Source: Phenylobacterium sp. (lineage in GTDB: Bacteria; Pseudomonadota; Alphaproteobacteria; Caulobacterales; Caulobacteraceae). From it: a stretch of DNA of 64,000 bases. The position numbers and the translations under genes are program-made. The stretch is taken from the NCBI GenBank assembly GCA_020401865.1, contig JADCAS010000002.1, positions 1 to 64,000 on the forward strand, read 5' to 3'. The notes beneath the pieces were generated by a model that worked only from the letters and a program-made list of their open reading frames with translations, did no database searches and was not told the DNA's origin. Shown here piece by piece: positions 36,520 through 46,296 of the stretch (positions are counted from its first letter, which is position 1; each line of letters starts with the position of its first letter).

Positions 36520-37326
36520 GTGACCGAGACCGCCGCCGCGCCCGCCAAGAAATCGGGGGCCTTTGCCGAAGAGACCGTGACCTGGGTCCAGCACTGGACC
36601 GACAGGCTCTTCTCCTTCCGGACCACCCGGGATCCATCCTTCCGCTTCCAAAGCGGACAATTCGTCATGGTCGGGCTCATGGTCGACGGAAAGCCCCTGG
36701 TGCGGGCCTATTCCATCGCCAGTCCCTCCTGGCATGAGGAGCTGGAGTTCTACTCGATCAAGGCGCCAAACGGCCCGCTCACCTCCCGCCTCTGCAACAT
36801 CGAGGTCGGACAGACCGTGTTGGTCGGGCGCAAGCCGACGGGCACCCTGGTGGTCGACGGCCTCAAGCCTGGCCGGCGCCTCTACCTGTTGGGGACGGGC
36901 ACCGGCCTCGCACCCTGGCTTTCCCTTGCGCGAGACCCGGACGTCTACGACCACTTCGAGACCGTGGTGGTGACGCACACGGTGCGGCAGGTGGCGGACC
37001 TCAACTACCGGGAGCTGTTCGAAAGCGAGCTTCCGAATGACGAGATCCTGGGGGAGATCGTCGCGCCCAAGCTGAAGTACTATCCTACGGTGACCCGGGA
37101 GCCCTTCCCCACCCAGGGACGGATCACCGACCTCATCGCGTCCGGACAGATGTGTCGCGACCTGGGACTTCCCGATCTCGACCCAGCGGTCGACAGGCTG
37201 ATGCTCTGCGGGGGCCCCTCTGTCCTCGCCGACCTGAAGCCGCTTCTTGAGGCGCGCGGCTTCGAAGAGGGCTCCCTGTCGCAGCCCGGCCACTACGTGC
37301 TGGAGCGCGCCTTCGTCGAGAGCTGA
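36520..37326 (+). CDS. fpr: Ferredoxin--NADP(+) reductase
   Basis: A 268-residue bacterial-type FNR. RAYSIASPSW binds FAD, YLLGTGTGLAPWLSL is the NADP pyrophosphate region and MLCGGPSVL the C-terminal nucleotide motif. The start is GTG 36520 or GTG 36514, and neither has a strong Shine-Dalgarno. As last gene of the operon it can supply NADPH electrons through ferredoxin to CysI, replacing the CysJ flavoprotein. Confidence 0.92.
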   Translation: MTETAAAPAKKSGAFAEETVTWVQHWTDRLFSFRTTRDPSFRFQSGQFVMVGLMVDGKPLVRAYSIASPSWHEELEFYSIKAPNGPLTSRLCNIEVGQTVLVGRKPTGTLVVDGLKPGRRLYLLGTGTGLAPWLSLARDPDVYDHFETVVVTHTVRQVADLNYRELFESELPNDEILGEIVAPKLKYYPTVTREPFPTQGRITDLIASGQMCRDLGLPDLDPAVDRLMLCGGPSVLADLKPLLEARGFEEGSLSQPGHYVLERAFVES

Positions 37327-37815
37327 TCAGGCTGGCGGGCAGCCCTGGAACTGCCCCACCTTGCTGACGGTCAGGTGGGACATGTTCAGCCCCATGATCG
37401 GCTTCATGGAGGCCGAACCTGATCCGGTGAACAGATCGATCCGGTTACCCTTGATCGCGCCGCCGGTATCCGAGGCGTACCAGAATCCGTCATGGACACG
37501 CCCATCCGGCATCTTCAGGCCCACCGTCTCCTGGATGAACAGGACTGTGCGGCGAGGAATGACCTTCGTGTCGATGGCCGCCGTACGCATGGCCACCACG
37601 CGGCAGCCGAGGGAGTCCAGCACGCCGACACCGCGGGCGCCGACATGATAGAGCGAGGCCTTGAGCCGGAATTGGGGCGAACCGGGAACAGCGCCAGTGA
37701 GGGCGCCCAGAAGAAGATCGCCGATCGGATCGGCAGACGCCGGAGGGCTCGCCGAGGCCGGCGCGGCAGTGAGGCAGGCGGTGATGGCGGCCAGGGCGGC
37801 GAGGCGGCGTCGCAT
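37327..37815 (-). CDS. Secreted 3D-domain protein
   Basis: A 162-residue protein with a signal peptide (MRRRLAALAAITACLTAAPASA) and a C-terminal 3D domain. In the 3D domain (named for its three conserved aspartates), DGFWYASDTGGAIKGNRIDLF is the diagnostic stretch, similar to the catalytic part of MltA-type lytic transglycosylases and Rpf/YabE proteins. It lacks the larger MltA domain. It may act on peptidoglycan, but the activity is inferred. The long N-terminal extension readable upstream of 37815 is rejected because of the clear signal peptide. Confidence 0.8.
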   Translation of the reverse strand: MRRRLAALAAITACLTAAPASASPPASADPIGDLLLGALTGAVPGSPQFRLKASLYHVGARGVGVLDSLGCRVVAMRTAAIDTKVIPRRTVLFIQETVGLKMPDGRVHDGFWYASDTGGAIKGNRIDLFTGSGSASMKPIMGLNMSHLTVSKVGQFQGCPPA

Positions 37816-37906
37816 GACGTCTCCCCCTTCGTCGTTGATCTGTCGTCCGCCGCCTTTTAACGATGAGCGCCCACCGGGGCAACCGGCGGTGGCCAGGAGT
37901 CCAGTC

Positions 37907-38506
37907 ATGAAGATCTTCGGCGACTCAGTTTCAGGCAACTGCCTGAAGGTGAAGTGGACGGCCGACCACCTGGGTCTTGCCTATGACTGGGTCGAGACCG
38001 GCGTGCTGCAGGGAGAGACCCGCACCCCCGCCTTCCTGGCGTTGAATCCCGCGGGGCAGGTCCCTCTGGTGATCCTCGACGACGGGCGGCCTCTCGCCCA
38101 GTCCAACGCCATCCTCCTGCATCTTGGTCGGGGGTCCGACCTCATCCCCGGCGATCCCTACCTGGACTCCCGCATGCTGGAGTGGATGTTCTGGGAGCAG
38201 TACAGCCATGAGCCCTATGTGGCGGTGGCCCGGTTCCAGGTCCGCTACCTCGGCAAGGCGCCCGAAAGCCTGGATCCGGACCTGGTCCGGCGAGCCGACG
38301 GGGCGCTGGATCACCTGGAGGCCGCCCTGAAGGACCGCGACTGGCTGGTCGGCGAGGCGTTCAGTCTGGCGGACATGGCCCTGGTCCCCTACACCCGGTT
38401 TGCGCCGGAAGCTGGACTGTCCCTTCAGTTCCGACCCGCCGTGTCAGGATGGATCGCCCGTTGCGAGGCGCTCCTGGGCCTGCCCAGCCTGGGGGTGGCT
38501 CGGTGA
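37907..38506 (+). CDS. Glutathione S-transferase family protein
   Basis: A 199-residue GST. The thioredoxin-like N-domain starts MKIFGDSVSGNCLKVKWTADHLGL, with NPAGQVPLVILDDGRPLAQSNAIL as the glutathione gamma-Glu site. The helical C-domain has DWLVGEAFSLADMALVPYTRF. The substrate is unknown. An in-frame upstream extension is rejected. Its stop overlaps the nuclease GTG by four bases. Confidence 0.9.
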   Translation: MKIFGDSVSGNCLKVKWTADHLGLAYDWVETGVLQGETRTPAFLALNPAGQVPLVILDDGRPLAQSNAILLHLGRGSDLIPGDPYLDSRMLEWMFWEQYSHEPYVAVARFQVRYLGKAPESLDPDLVRRADGALDHLEAALKDRDWLVGEAFSLADMALVPYTRFAPEAGLSLQFRPAVSGWIARCEALLGLPSLGVAR

Positions 38507-39516
38507 GTCGACGCCTTGCCCCTGTCTTCGCCCTCCTGACGCTGACCTTCGCCGCCCCCGAGCCCGCGCAGGCGTGGGGCGCAGCGGGTCACCGGATGGT
38601 GGGTATTGCGGCCATGGAAGCTCTGCCGCCAGACCTTCCGGCCTTCCTTCGCAGCCCCTCCGCCGTCGCCGATGTGGGCGAACTCTCCCGGGAACCCGAC
38701 AGGTCGAAGGGGTCAGGGCGGGCGCACAGCATATCCCTGGATTCCGGCCACTTCCTGGATGTCTATGACGACGGAACCGTGATGGGCGGGCCGCGCCTTG
38801 AGGCCATGCCCCCTGACCGCGAGGCCTACGAGACGGCGCTTCGCGCTGCGGGGACAAACGCCTGGAAGGCGGGCTGGCTCTACTACGCGATCCTGGAGAC
38901 CCAGCAGCAACTCACCAAGGACCTCGCCATGTGGCGGGTCCTCGACCATGCCGTGAGAACCGAGCGCAAACCCGATCGCAAGGCCTGGTTCCGGGCTGAC
39001 CTTCGGCGGCGGGAAGCCCTTGTCCTCCAGACCATCGGCCGGCTCTCGCACTATGTCGCCGATGGCTCCCAACCCCTGCATGTGACCCACCATTACAATG
39101 GCTGGGCGGAGGGTCCCAACCCGGAGGGGTTCACCCGCGAACGGATCCATTCCCGGTTCGAGGGCGAACTGGTCGCGGCGGGCGTGCGGCTGACCGACGT
39201 GCAAAGCGCCATGCCGCCCCCCGGGACGGATGGGGGCGGGCTGGAGGCTCGTATTGCGGCCTACCTGGGCGTGGCCTGGAAGGAAGTCCCCGGTCTCTAC
39301 CGCCTGGAACAGGCCGGCGGCCTCGCACCCGGCGATCCGCGGGGCGCCGCCTTCGCCAGCGCGCGGCTGGGCGCCGGAGCTGGCGCCCTCAGGGACTTCG
39401 TCGCTCTGGCTTGGAAGGCCTCTCTCGGTTCAAGGGTGGGCTGGCCAGAGATGACCGTCGAGGACGCGTTGGCGGGGAGGGCGGACATTTGGACATCCTT
39501 CTACGGTAAGGACTGA
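38503..39516 (+). CDS. Secreted S1/P1-type nuclease
   Basis: A 337-residue protein from GTG 38503. A signal peptide ends at AQA and the mature protein starts with Trp (WGAAGHRMVG), the trinuclear-zinc ligand that defines S1/P1 nucleases. GRLSHYVADGSQPLHVTHHYNGW provides further zinc histidines and aspartate. It would cut single-stranded DNA or RNA in the periplasm or outside. It is coupled to the GST before it and the Nudix gene after it. Confidence 0.88.
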   Translation: MSRRLAPVFALLTLTFAAPEPAQAWGAAGHRMVGIAAMEALPPDLPAFLRSPSAVADVGELSREPDRSKGSGRAHSISLDSGHFLDVYDDGTVMGGPRLEAMPPDREAYETALRAAGTNAWKAGWLYYAILETQQQLTKDLAMWRVLDHAVRTERKPDRKAWFRADLRRREALVLQTIGRLSHYVADGSQPLHVTHHYNGWAEGPNPEGFTRERIHSRFEGELVAAGVRLTDVQSAMPPPGTDGGGLEARIAAYLGVAWKEVPGLYRLEQAGGLAPGDPRGAAFASARLGAGAGALRDFVALAWKASLGSRVGWPEMTVEDALAGRADIWTSFYGKD

Positions 39517-40019
39517 TGGGGGATCCTCAGTTCGGACTGCCCGAGGCCGGTGTCGGTTGGCCTGATCGGCCCTCTGTCTTCGGGATCGCGCGCCGCGGCC
39601 GGCGGATCGCACTCGTCGAAATCGGAGATCCCGCTGAGAGACTCTGGCTCGCCTTGCCGGGAGGGGGAATCGAAACGGATGAGGCGCCTGAGGCCGCCCT
39701 CGTGCGCGAATTCGAGGAAGAGACCGGGCTCCTGGTCCGGCCTTGTCGCCGGATTGGCGTCTCCTCGGACCGGGTGGTGATCAACGACGGGCGAGCCTTC
39801 AATGTCCGCGGGGTCTTCCACGAGGTGCGAATCCTGGCTGAGGCGCCGGAACGTCTGACCGAGCCGGATCACCGGCTTGTCTGGCGCACGCCCCTTGAAG
39901 CGATCCGGACCCTCCACCGGGAGTCGCACGCCTGGGCTGTCGCGGAGTGGCTACGGGGTTTGCGCGGCGGCGCAGCGCATAGTAGGCGAGCGGTCCTGGG
40001 CTCACGGAGGGATGAATGA
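39516..40019 (+). CDS. Nudix hydrolase
   Basis: A 167-residue protein with a complete Nudix box, Gx5Ex7REUxEExGU, seen as [23 protein letters not shown]. The substrate is not predictable. Possibilities include oxidised or alarmone nucleotides. It starts on the last base of the nuclease stop and overlaps folD by four bases. Confidence 0.92.
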   Translation: MGDPQFGLPEAGVGWPDRPSVFGIARRGRRIALVEIGDPAERLWLALPGGGIETDEAPEAALVREFEEETGLLVRPCRRIGVSSDRVVINDGRAFNVRGVFHEVRILAEAPERLTEPDHRLVWRTPLEAIRTLHRESHAWAVAEWLRGLRGGAAHSRRAVLGSRRDE

Positions 40020-40909
40020 GCGAGGCGAGGCTGATCGATGGACGCGCCGAAGCCGACAACCTCCGGGCCCGCGTGGCGGCGGAGGTGGCGGACCTGAAGG
40101 CCAGGCATGGCCTCACGCCCGGCTTGGCCGTGGTGCTCGTCGGCGAGGATCCGGCCTCACAGGTCTATGTCCGTTCCAAGGGCGAACAGTCGCAGGCCGC
40201 GGGCATGCACTCGGTCACACACAAGTTGCCGGCCGAGACCACTCAGGACGCCCTGATCGATCTCGTGCGCCAGCTGAACGCGGATCCCGCCATCCATGGG
40301 ATCCTTGTCCAGATGCCTCTGCCCCCTGGGCTGGATGAAAAGTCGGTGATCGAGGCCATCGATCCGGACAAGGATGTCGACGGCCTGCACGTCATCAACG
40401 CCGGTCGTCTTTCGCAGGGCCTGCCAGCCCTCGCCCCGTGCACGCCTGTGGGCTGCATGATCCTGCTCCGCCAGACCCTGGGCGAGGACCTTTCGGGACT
40501 GAGAGCCGTCGTCGTGGGGCGCTCCATCCTGGTAGGTCGGCCCGTGGCACAGCTGCTCCTGCAAGCGGACTGCACCGTCACCATCGCCCACTCCCGGACC
40601 CGAGACCTGGCTTCTGTCTGTCGCGAGGCGGACATCCTGGTGGCGGCGGTGGGACGCCCGCGGATGATCCCGGGGGATTGGATCCGGCCTGGCGCCACCG
40701 TGATCGACGTCGGAATCAACCGGGTGCCCTTCGATGATCCGGCCAAGGCGGCGGAGGGCAGGACCAAGCTGGTCGGGGACGTCGACTTCCGCTCCGCCCG
40801 GAAGGTCGCCGGGGCCATCACGCCCGTCCCCAACGGGGTCGGGCCCATGACCGTCGCCTGCCTCCTCGCCAACACCGTGACGGCGGCGAGGCGGATCCGG
40901 GGGGTTTAA
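40016..40909 (+). CDS. folD: Methylenetetrahydrofolate dehydrogenase / cyclohydrolase
   Basis: A 297-residue bifunctional FolD. It carries [16 protein letters not shown] and the catalytic-lysine region, [14 protein letters not shown], the DVDGLH motif, the NADP motif [17 protein letters not shown], and C-terminal [17 protein letters not shown]. It converts 5,10-methylene-THF to 10-formyl-THF. It converges with the Mla operon, ending 4 bases away. Confidence 0.97.
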   Translation: MSEARLIDGRAEADNLRARVAAEVADLKARHGLTPGLAVVLVGEDPASQVYVRSKGEQSQAAGMHSVTHKLPAETTQDALIDLVRQLNADPAIHGILVQMPLPPGLDEKSVIEAIDPDKDVDGLHVINAGRLSQGLPALAPCTPVGCMILLRQTLGEDLSGLRAVVVGRSILVGRPVAQLLLQADCTVTIAHSRTRDLASVCREADILVAAVGRPRMIPGDWIRPGATVIDVGINRVPFDDPAKAAEGRTKLVGDVDFRSARKVAGAITPVPNGVGPMTVACLLANTVTAARRIRGV

Positions 40910-40913
40910 CAGC

Positions 40914-41552
40914 TCAGACGGCGGGTCCCGCCGCCACACCCTCGTCGGCGGTCGTGATGATGGCTCCGAGGGCTTCCGAGGCCGCGTCCCTGAAGGCCTC
41001 CGCGATCGCCCCGCTACGATTCTCCGAGGCCCGGCGTGTGACCGTGAAGGACTGTTCCCGAACGACCTTCTGGTCCCTGAGCCGGGTCACCACGATATGC
41101 AGGTTCACGCGGACCTCAGGTGCGGCGCGGGGTCCCTTGTCGTAGTCCGCCTCGAACCGGGACACATCGACCCTGAGCCCGAAGGCCGGTCGCCCGAGTT
41201 CACCGGGGGTGATCAGGCGGGCAGGGCCCGTGCTTGAGGCGAAGGCGGCGACAAGGGCCTGGTCGAACAGAACGGAGGCGGACTGGGTCCAACGGGCGTT
41301 GGCGAGGTAGGCGGCCTTGGCTCCCTCCGCCGTCAGGATGCGGTCCCCGGCCGCCGCAGGATGGAAGTTTCCCCCCGCCCGGATCAGCGGGGTGCGGCCC
41401 TCGGTGGGGGCGGGCGCGATCTGTTTCAAAGGGTCCGGGGTGAACCGATAGAGCTGGGCGGGCTGACTGTCGGGCAGGAGGGTGATGCAGCCCGCCAGAG
41501 TCAGCGTTGCGACAGCGGCGGCGAGCCTTGAGAGGTTCCGGTTCAGGGTCAC
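40914..41552 (-). CDS. ABC-type transport auxiliary lipoprotein (PqiC/DUF330-like)
   Basis: A 212-residue lipoprotein with lipobox LAGC at residues 18-21 (ATLTLAGC). LYRFTPDP follows, as in the auxiliary lipoproteins that accompany MlaD-type transporters. It would sit in the outer or inner membrane leaflet and help lipid transfer. It is last in the mlaE-F-D operon and overlaps mlaD by four bases. Confidence 0.87.
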   Translation of the reverse strand: MTLNRNLSRLAAAVATLTLAGCITLLPDSQPAQLYRFTPDPLKQIAPAPTEGRTPLIRAGGNFHPAAAGDRILTAEGAKAAYLANARWTQSASVLFDQALVAAFASSTGPARLITPGELGRPAFGLRVDVSRFEADYDKGPRAAPEVRVNLHIVVTRLRDQKVVREQSFTVTRRASENRSGAIAEAFRDAASEALGAIITTADEGVAAGPAV

Positions 41553-42487
41553 GGGCGGACCTCCTTTTCCTTGCCGGGACTCTTGGTGAGGAGACCCCGG
41601 GGATTGGCTTCCAGTTCTCGGGAGAGACGAGTAAGGGAGTCGGCCGCACCCTGGAGGGCGCCGATGGCGGCTGTGAACTGCGCAAGGCCACTCGCAGTGT
41701 ACTCGCCTTCCGGACCGTCGACCCGGGCGATAAACGCGCGAACATCCCTGACGGCGGCCTGGGTCTCAGTGGCGGCCTCGCCGAGGCTTCTCAGGGTCTG
41801 GGCGCCATCGCCCTCCAACAACACCTTGCTGGAGGCGGAGAGGGCGGCGATCTCCTGGGCGGCGTTGTCCAGGCTCTGGAGGGTGGCCTGGGTGTCGGCG
41901 ATGACCTCCTTGCGGCGGGCAAGCTCAACGGAGAAGGCCTCGGTGTTCCGCAGCGTACCCTCGATCGACGCAATGTTCTGTGGAGTGAGGATGGCGTTGA
42001 TCCCCTGCAGCGCCTTCACGGTCTCGGTCAGGACGGACTCGCCACCCGAGAGAATGCCGTCCAGGGCGGAGGGACGGGACGGGATGACCGGCGTCTTTCC
42101 AAACGCCGTCTGCTCACGGATCAGGGCATTGGCCCGGGTGCCGGCGCTGACCTGGATGAAGTTGACCCCGGTGATGCCGAGGGGCTCGATCGTGGCGACC
42201 GAGTCAGCGCGTACAGGGACATCGGTGCTCATGCGAACATGGGCGACCACCTTCTCGGTATTCTGGGGGTAGAGCTCAATCTGGGCGATCTCGCCCACCT
42301 TGATCCCGTTGAACCGGACCTCGCCGCCTTTGCTGAGCCCGTTCACCGGTCCCTGGAAGACGATGTCATAGTTCTGGAAGTCCCGGTTCAGGCTGAGCTG
42401 GGAAAGCCAGATCCCGAAGGCCATCAGTCCGACCAGGAGCAGCAGCGAGAACAGACCCACAAGGGCGTAGTTGGCGTCTTTTTCCAT
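41549..42487 (-). CDS. mlaD: MlaD/MCE-family lipid-binding protein
   Basis: A 312-residue protein with an N-terminal membrane anchor (YALVGLFSLLLLVGLMAFGIWL). The MCE domain, about 40-120, reads QNYDIVFQGPVNGLSKGGEVRFNGIKVG. A long helical C-terminal region follows. MCE proteins form hexamers that carry phospholipid across the periplasm. It overlaps mlaF by one base. Confidence 0.92.
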   Translation of the reverse strand: MEKDANYALVGLFSLLLLVGLMAFGIWLSQLSLNRDFQNYDIVFQGPVNGLSKGGEVRFNGIKVGEIAQIELYPQNTEKVVAHVRMSTDVPVRADSVATIEPLGITGVNFIQVSAGTRANALIREQTAFGKTPVIPSRPSALDGILSGGESVLTETVKALQGINAILTPQNIASIEGTLRNTEAFSVELARRKEVIADTQATLQSLDNAAQEIAALSASSKVLLEGDGAQTLRSLGEAATETQAAVRDVRAFIARVDGPEGEYTASGLAQFTAAIGALQGAADSLTRLSRELEANPRGLLTKSPGKEKEVRP

Positions 42488-43293
42488 CAGGCCTGGCTCC
42501 GGGATTTCTGGGCGGCGGCGCGTCCCCGGGGGCCGAGGAAGTATTCCCGGATCCAGGGGTGTGTTGACGACTCGAGGTCCCTGACCGGCGCTGCGGCGAC
42601 CACATGCTTGTCCGCAAGGACCGCCACGCGTGTCGTGATGGCGTACAGGGTGTCGAGGTCGTGGGTGATCATGAAGACAGTGAGCCCAAGGCTCCTGGAC
42701 AGTTCCAGGATCAGGTCATCGAACGCCGCCGCTCCGATGGGATCCAGTCCGGCGGTGGGCTCATCGAGGAAAAGGAGCTCGGGGTCGAGGGCCAGGGCCC
42801 GGGCGAGGCCCGCCCGCTTGCGCATGCCGCCGGACAGCTCGGAGGGCTTCAGGTCGCAGGCCTCCGGCGGCAGGCCGACCAGGGCGATGCGGATCTCCGC
42901 CAGTTCGCGGATGGTCCTGCGCGAGAGGTGGGTGTGCTCCACGAGCGGCGCCTCGACATTCTCCGCGACCGTCAGGTTCGAGAAGAGGGCGCCCTGCTGG
43001 AAGAGGACCCCCCAATGACGCTCGATGGCGCCCCATCGCCGGTTCGGGTCGGCGTGGATGTCGTGCCCGAAGACCCGGACAGATCCGCCGTCGGGTCGCT
43101 TCAGGCCGATGATCGAATTCAGCATGACCGACTTGCCGGACCCGGAGCCGCCGACCACGCCCAGGATCTCGCCCCTCTGGACCGTCAGGTCGAGGTTTTC
43201 ATGGATGACCCGGGATCCGAACTGGGACTTCAGCCCCCGGATCTCGATCGCCGGGGCCTCGGCAGGCGACTCCGTGTCGTCCGGGCCGGTCAC
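42487..43293 (-). CDS. mlaF: Lipid ABC transporter ATP-binding protein
   Basis: A 268-residue ABC ATPase. Walker A is GGSGSGKSV, the Q-loop is LFQQGALF, the signature is LSGGMRKRAGLARALA and Walker B is ELLFLDEPTAGLDP. It energises MlaE. Four-base overlap with mlaE. Confidence 0.95.
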   Translation of the reverse strand: MTGPDDTESPAEAPAIEIRGLKSQFGSRVIHENLDLTVQRGEILGVVGGSGSGKSVMLNSIIGLKRPDGGSVRVFGHDIHADPNRRWGAIERHWGVLFQQGALFSNLTVAENVEAPLVEHTHLSRRTIRELAEIRIALVGLPPEACDLKPSELSGGMRKRAGLARALALDPELLFLDEPTAGLDPIGAAAFDDLILELSRSLGLTVFMITHDLDTLYAITTRVAVLADKHVVAAAPVRDLESSTHPWIREYFLGPRGRAAAQKSRSQA

Positions 43294-44405
43294 AGGTCCA
43301 GTTCCATGTAAATCAGGGCGAAGATGGCGTCGATGAGGATGATGGCGAAGATCGCCTGGACAACTGCGGCGGTCACCCTCTTTCCAAGCGACAGCACGTC
43401 GCCCTTCACCAGCATGCCCTGTCTGCAGCCGATGCCGGCGATGGCGATGGCCATGACCGGCGCCTTGGACAGGGCGATCCAGAAGTGATTGTCGCCGACA
43501 TTCTCGACCATCCGGTTCATGAAGAAGGTGGGCCCCAGTCCCAGCATGGACCAGGTGACCAGGGCGCCGCCCATCAGACCGGCCACGGTCGCGGCGAAGG
43601 TCAGGAGCGGGATGGTCAAGAGGAGGGCGGCCACGCGGGGAAAGACCAGCGCTTCGAAGGGATCGACCCCTAGGACCCGCATAGCGTCCACCTCCTGGGT
43701 CATCTTCATGGAGCCGATTTCGGCGGCGAAGGCCGAGGCGGATCGACCTGCCAGGAGGACCGCCGTGATGACGATGCCGAACTCCCGGGTGACGGCGATG
43801 CCGATCAGTTCGACGGCGAAGACTTCGGCGCCGAACTGCCTCAGCGTGTTGACGCCCAGGAGTCCTACCACGGCGCCGATGAAGAAGGTGGTGACGACCA
43901 CGATCGGCAGGGCGTCCAGGCCGGCGCGTTCGGCCATCGACACGCAGGACGCCCAGCGGATACGCCTCGGGTCCATCAGGGTCCTGCCGGTGACGACCAT
44001 GAGCTGTCCGGCGAAGGCGAGGGTTCCGTAGGTCTCGTCGGCGACGCTGATCACGCCCCTGCCCACCCGTTCCAGGAAGGCGCGGATGGGACCGGGCCCT
44101 GTCCGCCGCTTGGGCCGGGAAGCGTCCGCCCTGGCGACCATCTCGAGCAGGCGCAGGTGTTCCGGGCGCGCTCTGATCCGCTTAAGTTCAGGCTCAGCGC
44201 CGAGGGCGCGCAGGACAGCCCAGGCGCCGGCGATGTCCATGCGCCGGACCTCGGTGAGATCGAGGGTGGAGGCAGGATCGCCCCGTACGGTGTGGATCAG
44301 AGAGTCCCCGATCTCCTGAACCGGCGCGCCGCACCAATCCCCGGCGAGACGGTACTCTCCGGCCTGCTCGGTGTCAGGCGCACTGAAGACGGGGGTCAGG
44401 CTCAT
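43290..44405 (-). CDS. mlaE: MlaE permease with N-terminal STAS (MlaB-like) domain
   Basis: A 371-residue protein from the ATG whose first base is 44405, with AGGA eight bases upstream. Residues about 15-100 form a STAS-like domain (STLDLTEVRRMDIAGAWAVLRAL), the role played by separate MlaB in E. coli. The permease domain follows (LPIVVVTTFFIGAVVGL, VLLAGRSASAFAAEIGSMKMTQEVDAMRVLG). The fusion is common in alphaproteobacteria. It is the first gene of mlaE-mlaF-mlaD-lipoprotein. An MlaA partner is not seen. Confidence 0.93.
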   Translation of the reverse strand: MSLTPVFSAPDTEQAGEYRLAGDWCGAPVQEIGDSLIHTVRGDPASTLDLTEVRRMDIAGAWAVLRALGAEPELKRIRARPEHLRLLEMVARADASRPKRRTGPGPIRAFLERVGRGVISVADETYGTLAFAGQLMVVTGRTLMDPRRIRWASCVSMAERAGLDALPIVVVTTFFIGAVVGLLGVNTLRQFGAEVFAVELIGIAVTREFGIVITAVLLAGRSASAFAAEIGSMKMTQEVDAMRVLGVDPFEALVFPRVAALLLTIPLLTFAATVAGLMGGALVTWSMLGLGPTFFMNRMVENVGDNHFWIALSKAPVMAIAIAGIGCRQGMLVKGDVLSLGKRVTAAVVQAIFAIILIDAIFALIYMELDL

Positions 44406-44509
44406 GAACTCATCCTGCCGCGGGGCCCCGGGACTGGCCGCGCCGCGCACGCAGACACACTAGTCCAGGCGCACGTCGCCGCGCAAAGCTCTTGTTCGTC
44501 CGTGCGGCT

Positions 44510-45436
44510 TCACGCCAGCCCGATCTCCCGCAGTCGCTGGGCGAGGAAGGCTCCCGCGGTGATTTCCGGCTCCGGCGTACGGGCCTGCCGGCACGAGGGC
44601 AGGGCGGCCAGGGACAGGTCCGAGTGCGGGTGAAGGAAGAAGGGCATGGAGTAGCGGCTGACGTTCGGACCGTCGGGGTTCACCACCCGGTGGGTGGTGG
44701 CCGGGATCACGCCGTTGGTCAGGCGCGCAAGCATATCGCCCGAGTCCACGATCAGCTTTCCGGGCTCTGTCTCGACAGCGACCCAGCTTCCGTCGCGGTC
44801 CAGGAGTTGCAGACCCGCGCCCCGGGCGGCGACCAGGATGGTGAGCAGGTTGATGTCCTCATGCGCCGCCGAGCGCACGGCGCCCGCGGGGGCGTCCGCC
44901 GGCACGGGGGGATAGTGCAGGAGGCGCAGGACAGAGGGACCGTACCGGACCCGGGACTCAAACCAGTCGCCGGCGAGGTTGAGCGAGGGCGCAAGGGCCG
45001 AGAGCAGCAGCCGGCCGGTCTCATCGAGGCCGGCGTAAAGGGCCGAGAAGGTCTCTCGGAAACCGGGCAGACCCTGTGGCCAGACATTGTCCGGAAGGGG
45101 CTCTACGGCCAGGGCTTCCCGTGTCGGCTCCCGGCCGATCTGCCAGAACTCCTTGAGGTCCGGGGTCTGGCTGCCCCGGGCGTGCTCCTTCCCGAACGGC
45201 GCATAGCCCCTGAGGTTCCCGACGCCGCGGAGCTTCACCGCTTCCGGCTGTTGGAAGAGGTCTGCGCTGAGCTGGTAGGCCCTGTCGAGCAGGTCGGTCG
45301 GGACATTGTGGTCCGTGAGGATGACGAAACCCCAGCGGCGGAGACTGGCGAACAGGTCGTCCTGGAACCGCGCCCTGGCCGCCGGGTCTGACCCCGTGAA
45401 GTCGGAGAGCCTGAGCTCGGGAACCGTCCTGCTCAT
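44510..45436 (-). CDS. Isopenicillin N synthase-like 2OG-Fe(II) oxygenase
   Basis: A 308-residue DIOX-type oxygenase from the ATG whose first base is 45436. The N-domain (WGFVILTDHNVP) is typical. Iron ligands are His192 and Asp194 (AAHEDINLLTIL) and His249 (THRVVNP), and Arg261-x-Ser263 is the 2-oxoglutarate carboxylate pair. The substrate is unknown. It is last in an operon after a nucleoside hydrolase and a ribokinase-like kinase and overlaps the latter by four bases, hinting at a nucleobase or sugar substrate. Confidence 0.88.
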   Translation of the reverse strand: MSRTVPELRLSDFTGSDPAARARFQDDLFASLRRWGFVILTDHNVPTDLLDRAYQLSADLFQQPEAVKLRGVGNLRGYAPFGKEHARGSQTPDLKEFWQIGREPTREALAVEPLPDNVWPQGLPGFRETFSALYAGLDETGRLLLSALAPSLNLAGDWFESRVRYGPSVLRLLHYPPVPADAPAGAVRSAAHEDINLLTILVAARGAGLQLLDRDGSWVAVETEPGKLIVDSGDMLARLTNGVIPATTHRVVNPDGPNVSRYSMPFFLHPHSDLSLAALPSCRQARTPEPEITAGAFLAQRLREIGLA

Positions 45437-46296
45437 GCTGCATCTCCGGACAAGAGGGCCTCGACCTCCCGGCGGGTCGGGCATGCAGGCTGGGCGCCGG
45501 GCCGGGTCGCTGAGAGGGCCGCCGCCGCGCAGGCGAAGCGGAGGGCGCCCGGATCGTCCAACCCCTCCTGCAGGGACACCAGCAGGGCGGCTGTGAAGAC
45601 GTCCCCGGCCCCCGTGGTGTCCACCACGCGGACGGCGGGGGGACGTACGCGGGCCGTCTGTCGGCCTCCGCGAAGCATGCACGCGCCCTCTGCGCCGAGG
45701 GTGATCGCGACCGCGCCGCCCGCCTGCGCCACCTGGTCGCCAAGGGCCTCAGCCTCGATCTCGTTGAGAACCAGGAGGTCGGCGCGTTGCAGGCATTCGG
45801 AAGGGAGCAAGGCGAAGGGGGCGAGGTTCAGGGCGACAAATCCCCGGGCGCGCCGGACCGCCTCGGCCACGACCTCCAACGGACATTCCAGCTGGCAGAG
45901 AAGGGCCTCGGGGATCTCCGTGGGGAGGTCTTCGGGACGCATCCGCGCGTTCGCGCCCGAGGCGACGAGGATCTGGTTTTCCCCGTCCGGATCGACGCCG
46001 ATGAGGGCGACGCCGGTATGAGCGTCCGCAAGCCGGACCACCTCGGAGAGGTCAACGCCCTCCGCCTTCAGGAGCGCCAGGGCCTCGTCGGCGAAGGCGT
46101 CGTCCCCGGTCCGGGCCCAGAGCCGGACGTCCGCGCCCAGCCGGGCGAGGGCCAGGGCCTGGTTGGCGCCCTTGCCGCCGGGATGGCGTTCAAGGCTCGC
46201 GCCGATGACCGTTTCCCCCGGGCGGGGTAGGGCGGGCGCCCGGGCCACGATGTCGAGGTTCACCGAGCCGACGACCCTGACGACGGGGCGGGTCAC
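45433..46296 (-). CDS. rbsK: Ribokinase-like PfkB-family sugar kinase
   Basis: A 287-residue PfkB kinase. GSVNLDIVARAPALPRPGETV and HPGGKGANQALALARLGADV (residues 39-58) are ribokinase signature 1. LNEIEAE (178-184) and DTTGAGDVF (226-234), with catalytic Asp232, form the C-terminal site. It would phosphorylate the ribose released by the upstream nucleoside hydrolase. The gene name is by resemblance. Confidence 0.88.
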   Translation of the reverse strand: MTRPVVRVVGSVNLDIVARAPALPRPGETVIGASLERHPGGKGANQALALARLGADVRLWARTGDDAFADEALALLKAEGVDLSEVVRLADAHTGVALIGVDPDGENQILVASGANARMRPEDLPTEIPEALLCQLECPLEVVAEAVRRARGFVALNLAPFALLPSECLQRADLLVLNEIEAEALGDQVAQAGGAVAITLGAEGACMLRGGRQTARVRPPAVRVVDTTGAGDVFTAALLVSLQEGLDDPGALRFACAAAALSATRPGAQPACPTRREVEALLSGDAA

